50,843 bases of DNA from Lachnospiraceae bacterium (GTDB taxonomy: Bacteria; Bacillota; Clostridia; Lachnospirales; Lachnospiraceae), in NCBI GenBank assembly GCA_029062895.1, contig JAIDPF010000025.1, forward strand, positions 11,108 to 61,950. The letters are read 5' to 3'. The position numbers and the translations under genes are program-made. Every line of letters starts with the position of its first letter. Position 1 is the first letter of the stretch. Positions 46,396 to 50,843 of the stretch are shown in pieces. The notes under the pieces were generated by a model. It saw only the letters and a program-made list of their open reading frames with translations. It ran no database searches and was not told the origin of the DNA.

Positions 46396-48537
46396 TTAAT
46401 ATTTACGTCTCAAGAACCAGATATTAAATCCGGTCAGCACAAGCCCTCCCGGAATGATTCCGATCAGCAGCACGGAAAATATGCTCCTTGCCGTGGAATT
46501 CATGAGAATCGGATCATAAGTAAAAGGTTTAGGCGGAATGATGCCGGCTTCTTCCTCACCCATCAGCTTATTGACCGCATTCATAAAGACGCTATAATTA
46601 TTACCACCCACCGCCTCATTCATATCCGACCACAACAAATACTCCGATGAAAATGCCACGATCTCACTGATTCCATCAGGATACACCTTGCTTGCATAGG
46701 CGCCTAAAATAAACGGACCCATTTCGGGAGCTGTCTCATCTACATCCATATTATAACTGGATGTGGAATACGCATATTCCGTCGTAGTAAGGAACACAAG
46801 AAGCGAAACATCCGAAAGCGTCTCTTCCTCTTTCATTCCTTTGGCATACGGCATATAGATATATTTGGTACGATAAACAGAATAAATACCCTCCGTAAAC
46901 TCCGTATCCTTAATATCCGGCAACAGAAGATACTGCTGTCCATTATAATAACTGCTTCCCTCCTCCATCACGAGTCCCGGACATACCTTAAGACCATAAG
47001 GCTGCAGCAGGCGATAATAATTGGTCAGTTCACCGGAATCGCTAAATGCTACAACAATCATTGCATTGCCGCCTTTTTGCAGATAAGCTTCAATCTTTGC
47101 AAGCTCATCATCATTATAATCCTGCAGCGGCGCAATCAGGAAAAGACAGGATGCGTCCTCCGGAATCGCATCATAGGTCAAAAGATTGATCGTTTCCATT
47201 TCATAATTGGCATTGGCAATCAGGGAAGCCAACGTCGTATCCAGCTCCAATTCATCATGCCCCGCGATACAATAAATCTTAGCGTCTGTCTCTCCCGTCA
47301 CATAATCGATCGCTGCCACCAGACTTCCTTCTCCGTCATAACCGGTCACCTCATAGCCAACCACTTCATACTCACCGGTCAAATAATTAACCTGTGTCAA
47401 AATCTCACTCTGATAACATTCATTATACTCAACCACTTTATGCTTATCACCGCATACCACGATCACACTGTTGTCCATAGGCATCGTATCTGTATATGAC
47501 GCGTAAAAATATGGATTCTCCGTGGGCGATACATCAATGACCGTAATCTGGTCTGAGTTCTCATCCATCGCCGTCAGTGTAAAATGCAGCGTTTCATCCA
47601 TTGCAGACTGATCGGCAAGATAATACATCGTCACCGGCTGATTCACCGTCTCCAGATATGCCTTCGTTTCAGGCAAAAGCGAATAAAGACGATTATAGGT
47701 GATATCCAAAGTCGTGTATTCGCCTGGCAGCATGCCTATGCCGACATTGACCGCAATGATCACAAGGATCATAACCACAACGCCGGAGATACTGCCGACT
47801 GCCTTTCCGATCCCATGAGTCGCCACGCGCCAGCGGCGCTTCAAAATAACAAACCCGGTCAGGAACAGACACAGAAAGATTACGGAAGCATAATACAAAA
47901 GTGACGGTAAATATATCATTCCGTTCAATCCATAATTCATGAAATAAGAAGTAATATTAAATACCTGCAGGATATCGGTGATCACATTACCATTGGCGCT
48001 GATCAGGTTGCAGATTCCCTGCATCATAGCGCCTAACAACAGCGTAAAAAAAGTCAACACTGCCGCAATGATCTGGCTCTCTGTCAATACCGACAGGAAA
48101 ACGCCGATGGCTATACATGTAATGCCAAAAACCCAGAAGCTAAAGATCGCCACATAATTTTCTCCCAGAGGAACCGATCCATATATCTTTAACACCAACG
48201 GATAAAGACAGAGGATCAAAAGCATGATGGAAAAGATGGTAACCAGCGCCAGATATTTCCCCAATATGATTTTCCAGACCGACACCGGCGACGTATATAG
48301 CAGCTGATCCGTCCTTGTTCTGGCTTCCTCGGAAAATACCTTCATTGTCAGAATCGGCACGCTGAGCAAAAATATCATCAAGATTGCGCTGAGCACATAA
48401 GAAATATATGGATATCCCGCCATCATTCCATAATATCGAAAATTCCAACCTGCAAAGAAAAGATTGACTGCCAGAAACAGCCATCCGATCATAGAGCGGA
48501 AATAGGAAGCAATTTCTTTTTTATAAATCGCAAACAT
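46396..48537 (-). CDS. ABC-2 permease fused to GldG-type extracytoplasmic domain
   Basis: This 713-residue membrane subunit pairs with the ATPase just upstream. Residues about 1-235 hold six helices of an ABC-2 permease (start [19 protein letters not shown], then [20 protein letters not shown]), as in GldF. A seventh helix ([18 protein letters not shown]) leads to a large outer domain (about 275-675) like GldG/DUF4350-type ABC proteins ([36 protein letters not shown]). A last helix and RRKY end it. GldF and GldG are separate genes in Bacteroidetes; here they are one chain. Substrate unknown. Confidence 0.85.
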   Translation of the reverse strand: MFAIYKKEIASYFRSMIGWLFLAVNLFFAGWNFRYYGMMAGYPYISYVLSAILMIFLLSVPILTMKVFSEEARTRTDQLLYTSPVSVWKIILGKYLALVTIFSIMLLILCLYPLVLKIYGSVPLGENYVAIFSFWVFGITCIAIGVFLSVLTESQIIAAVLTFFTLLLGAMMQGICNLISANGNVITDILQVFNITSYFMNYGLNGMIYLPSLLYYASVIFLCLFLTGFVILKRRWRVATHGIGKAVGSISGVVVMILVIIAVNVGIGMLPGEYTTLDITYNRLYSLLPETKAYLETVNQPVTMYYLADQSAMDETLHFTLTAMDENSDQITVIDVSPTENPYFYASYTDTMPMDNSVIVVCGDKHKVVEYNECYQSEILTQVNYLTGEYEVVGYEVTGYDGEGSLVAAIDYVTGETDAKIYCIAGHDELELDTTLASLIANANYEMETINLLTYDAIPEDASCLFLIAPLQDYNDDELAKIEAYLQKGGNAMIVVAFSDSGELTNYYRLLQPYGLKVCPGLVMEEGSSYYNGQQYLLLPDIKDTEFTEGIYSVYRTKYIYMPYAKGMKEEETLSDVSLLVFLTTTEYAYSTSSYNMDVDETAPEMGPFILGAYASKVYPDGISEIVAFSSEYLLWSDMNEAVGGNNYSVFMNAVNKLMGEEEAGIIPPKPFTYDPILMNSTARSIFSVLLIGIIPGGLVLTGFNIWFLRRKY

Positions 48538-48540
48538 CGT

Positions 48541-49509
48541 TTATTCTTCCCTCCCCTCATCTGGCATCTCCATGGCATACGCTTCACTTGTCAGTTTCAG
48601 ATATACATCTTCAAAAGAGATTTCCTTCACATTTAGTTCTAGCACACGCAACCCGCTTTCAACGCATTTTACAAAGATTTCCTCCCTGATATCCCTGCCT
48701 GCCTCTGCCATGATCCTAATCTTACAGGACTCCGCGTTTTCTTCCAGCATCGTTTTTTCCTCGATTCCTTCTATCTTTCCGAGCACCTTTTCCGCATTAC
48801 TGGAGTTCCCCTTCACCACAAGGGTAAGCCGCTGTTTCTCATTATATTTTTCTACCAGATGATCAATGCTGTCATTCGCCGTGATCTTTCCTCCGGAAAC
48901 GATAATCACATGATCGCAGACCGCTATGACCTCGCTTAAAATATGGGTACTTAAAATAACCGTATGTTCTTCTCCCAATCTCCTGATCAGATCGCGGACT
49001 TCCACGATCTGTTTGGGATCCAATCCTACGGTCGGCTCGTCCAGAATGATAATCTCTGGATCTGTCAATAATGCTTGTGCCAGTCCCACACGCTGTTTAT
49101 ATCCTTTAGAAAGATTCTTGATCAGACGTTCCTCTACCACCTTAAGATTTACGGTTTCAATGATCTTACGGATCCTATCCGTCCTTTCAAATTTAGAGAT
49201 CCCCTTTAATTCTGCCGCAAATTTCAGATATTCCAAGACTGTCATATCCGGGTACAGCGGTGGGATCTCCGGAAGATAACCGATCAGCTTCTTGGCCTTT
49301 TCCGGAGATTTCATCATGCTGATATCATTGATCAGCACAGTGCCTCTCGTCGGCGCAAGATATCCTGTGATCATATTCATTGTTGTACTTTTCCCGGCGC
49401 CGTTCGGTCCTAAGAAGCCATACACATGTCCATTTTCCAATTCAAACGAAATATCGTCTACAGCATGATACTCACCGTATTTTTTTGTCAGATGCGTCAC
49501 CTTGACCAC
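48541..49509 (-). CDS. ABC transporter ATP-binding protein (GldA/CcmA-type)
   Basis: This 322-residue ATPase drives the export or envelope function of the adjacent permease. Walker A is GFLGPNGAGKSTTMNM, the signature loop is NLSKGYKQRVGLAQALL, Walker B is LLTDPEIIILDEPTVGLDP, and the H-loop is ILSTHILSEV. A C-terminal extension of about 100 residues, as in GldA-like ATPases, follows. The start is GTG at 49509, with GGAGG 7 nt upstream. Its stop lies 3 bases before the permease start, so the two are translationally linked. Confidence 0.93.
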   Translation of the reverse strand: MVKVTHLTKKYGEYHAVDDISFELENGHVYGFLGPNGAGKSTTMNMITGYLAPTRGTVLINDISMMKSPEKAKKLIGYLPEIPPLYPDMTVLEYLKFAAELKGISKFERTDRIRKIIETVNLKVVEERLIKNLSKGYKQRVGLAQALLTDPEIIILDEPTVGLDPKQIVEVRDLIRRLGEEHTVILSTHILSEVIAVCDHVIIVSGGKITANDSIDHLVEKYNEKQRLTLVVKGNSSNAEKVLGKIEGIEEKTMLEENAESCKIRIMAEAGRDIREEIFVKCVESGLRVLELNVKEISFEDVYLKLTSEAYAMEMPDEGREE

Positions 49510-49583
49510 GTTAATACCTCCGTCGTGTTGATTACTCTTTTATTCTGCTGTATCGGCTTTAAAACCGTACTTAAACGCGCCAA

Positions 49584-50438
49584 TCATGGCTGATGGATAT
49601 ATTCCCACATATCCTCCCATTTCGCGGCAATCTCATATGCCTCAGGCGCATCTTCTTTTAAACGATTAAGACATCTGATGCAGAAGCGTTCCCTCTCAGC
49701 ATAATTAAATCTAAGCACATTCTTATGCCCCCAGATATGAGTAAATGCCTGCTGTTGATCCAACTTTTCCATCGAGGGAACAAAGGGAGTAACAAACTGT
49801 CTCTCCCTTGCGGCACACATGGGCAGAAGTCTCTGTTCCGCAAATACCATATGGCAGAGATTTTCCTTCTGTTCCACACAGTTTAGCATAAACCGCTGGG
49901 ATTCTTCCACATATCGGTCTTTCAGCTTCATATCCCTGATATAGAGAAGTGCTGTATTGCACGGAAGGACATTCCAGTTCAACGCCGGATCAAACTGATA
50001 TTCCGGCTTCATCCTGAAAAATTCCTTACCCGGATAAATCTCTTCCCGCAACGGTTCTTCGTGGATCACGCAGACATCCCTTCCCTGAAAAAAGACACTC
50101 ATATCCTGCCAAACGATCAGATCCAGGTCGATCATTGCCGCAGGTGAAGTAATCTGTTTTAATGCCTCCAGCTTTCCGGCCGCCCAGAATACCATGGGAT
50201 TGATCCGTTCATCCACTTCCATCACCGTCACTCCGGCATTAAAAACAGGCAATAACCCCATATCCTCAAGAAATACTATTGCCTGTTCATCTGCAATCAT
50301 TTGCACAGGACCATTGAATTTTTTCCACTCCTCTGCGGAAAGCAAAAGCGTGATTTTCTCAAAATCCTGCATATAATATTTTTTTTCTTTTTTTTGATTA
50401 AAAAATGGTTTTGACCATATGGAGTAAAATCCATTCAC
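49584..50438 (-). CDS. Glycosyltransferase-like protein (DUF6734-like)
   Basis: This 284-residue cytosolic protein begins with FYSIWSKPFFNQ. It has a central MIDLDLIVW segment (a DxD-like acidic pair at the end of a strand, preceded by about 90 residues of alpha/beta) as in GT-A glycosyltransferases, followed by CVIHEEPL and a LPCNTALLYIRD strand. DUF6734 and related sugar-transferase folds match this pattern in my judgement. I put it forward with reservation. The start is GTG at 50438; no strong SD is seen. It follows the GSYR-repeat gene by 33 bases on the same strand, so the two may form an operon. Confidence 0.55.
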   Translation of the reverse strand: MNGFYSIWSKPFFNQKKEKKYYMQDFEKITLLLSAEEWKKFNGPVQMIADEQAIVFLEDMGLLPVFNAGVTVMEVDERINPMVFWAAGKLEALKQITSPAAMIDLDLIVWQDMSVFFQGRDVCVIHEEPLREEIYPGKEFFRMKPEYQFDPALNWNVLPCNTALLYIRDMKLKDRYVEESQRFMLNCVEQKENLCHMVFAEQRLLPMCAARERQFVTPFVPSMEKLDQQQAFTHIWGHKNVLRFNYAERERFCIRCLNRLKEDAPEAYEIAAKWEDMWEYIHQP

Positions 50439-50471
50439 GATGCCTGTCTCTTTTCAGCCTCTATTATCGTC

Positions 50472-50843
50472 CTACCAAATCAAATCCAATCCATATCCCA
50501 GCGTGCCATCTACCATATTATCCTCTTCCGGGAAATATACAGACATTTCATCCATATCATCATAAATATGATCCTGATGATCTTCTGGCAACCTTCCGTA
50601 ACTGTCCGCCAAATTCCAACCACTGCCGGATAAGCTGCGGTAACTGCTCCCTATCCCACGATAACTGCCGGATAAACTGCGGTAGCTTCCTCCTATTCCA
50701 CGGTAACTGCCGAATAAGCTGCGGTAGCTTCCTCCTATTCCACGGTAACTGCCGAATAAGCTGCGATAGCTTCCTCCTATTCCACGATAACTGCCCAATA
50801 AACTGCGGTAGCTTCCTCCTATTCCACGATAACTGCCCAATAA
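50472..50843 (-). CDS. GSYR heptad-repeat protein (5' end outside the window)
   Basis: This is the 3' part of a gene that enters from the right edge. The visible 123 codons open with 12 heptads of the form G-S-Y-R-x-x-x, alternating GSYRGIG and GSYRSL(L/F/S). Two degenerate heptads (GSGWNLA, DSYGRLP) close the array. An acidic tail of about 40 residues (HIYDDMDEMSVYFPEEDN...) ends in GYGLDLIW. The frame is open to the last base, so the TTG at 50840 is a repeat codon, not a start. There is no cysteine in the visible part. The composition (Gly, Ser, Tyr, Arg) recalls spore-coat CotG-type or condensate-forming proteins. Function unknown. Confidence 0.8.
   Translation of the reverse strand, partial: LLGSYRGIGGSYRSLLGSYRGIGGSYRSLFGSYRGIGGSYRSLFGSYRGIGGSYRSLSGSYRGIGSSYRSLSGSGWNLADSYGRLPEDHQDHIYDDMDEMSVYFPEEDNMVDGTLGYGLDLIW
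50628..50843 (-). repeat. 42-bp tandem repeat array (5 units plus, open at edge)
   Basis: Units of 42 bp lie at 50628-50669, 50670-50711, 50712-50753, 50754-50795 and 50796-50837, with a sixth beginning at 50838. They are nearly identical; the first unit at the array's left is the most diverged. Period 42 is a multiple of 3, so each unit encodes the 14-residue pair of heptads. Confidence 0.95.

Noticed and set aside
44897-46396. gltX start at 46396
   Set aside because: That start has no SD and would overlap the end of the permease gene; Met at 46351 directly precedes the conserved [13 protein letters not shown] block and has AGGAG upstream.
50628-50843. CRISPR array or satellite-type repeat
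   Set aside because: Units are contiguous without spacers, the period is a multiple of 3 and they keep one open frame, so it is a protein repeat.
1-50843. Prophage, insertion sequence or integrative element
   Set aside because: No transposase, integrase, phage structural gene or attachment-site pair was recognised. Only the small palindromes at the left edge remain possible mobile traces.

Overview
The window reads as chromosomal DNA of an anaerobic Gram-positive Clostridia, most likely a Lachnospiraceae member. The support is the sodium-pump decarboxylase cluster, scpA-scpB next to a dac gene, DUF1292 and DUF1015 proteins, free-standing amino-acid biosynthesis operons, and strong SD sequences (AGGAGG) before most genes. 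I see no phage, insertion sequence, CRISPR array or rRNA. Genus cannot be fixed from this sequence. Most genes lie on the minus strand.

Layout. 1-339 is non-coding and holds a large nested inverted repeat plus a terminator. 340-5760 (minus) is a biotin-dependent Na+ decarboxylase operon: acyl-CoA carboxyltransferase, lipoprotein/OadG fusion, biotin carrier, OadB pump, OadA-type carboxyltransferase. 5907-10942 holds two D,D-carboxypeptidases, ScpA/ScpB and a membrane metallophosphoesterase. 11071-14009 holds rpsU (58 aa) and alaS. tRNA-Thr(CGT) is at 14226. 14370-16778 encodes a branching-enzyme homologue that has lost most catalytic residues. 16885-22076 holds DUF1015, a small unknown protein, two paralogous lipoproteins, serA and serC. 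22246-26766 is leuB-ilvD-ilvB. Then come yajC and tgt, a small probably acquired gene and aroC (plus strand), a membrane protein, a beta-propeller lactonase-like protein, citrate synthase, trpS, DUF5662, DUF1292, a UvrD-type helicase, a 1241-residue cytoplasmic c-di-GMP-type protein, carB, gltX, a Gld-like ABC exporter pair, a glycosyltransferase-like protein, and the 3' part of a gene built of GSYR heptads that runs off the right edge.

How the parts work together. The decarboxylase operon could couple decarboxylation or transcarboxylation of oxaloacetate and an acyl-CoA to Na+ export. serC/serA, leuB/ilvD/ilvB, aroC and carB supply amino-acid and pyrimidine precursors, and citrate synthase feeds 2-oxoglutarate. 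alaS, trpS, gltX, tRNA-Thr, tgt and rpsU serve translation.

The best leads for something undescribed are the GSYR-repeat protein with its glycosyltransferase-like neighbour, the degenerate branching enzyme with a charged coiled-coil tail, the sensor-GGDEF-EAL-beta-solenoid protein, and the decarboxylase operon carrying two different carboxyltransferases. All functions are read from motifs by eye; no database search was run.
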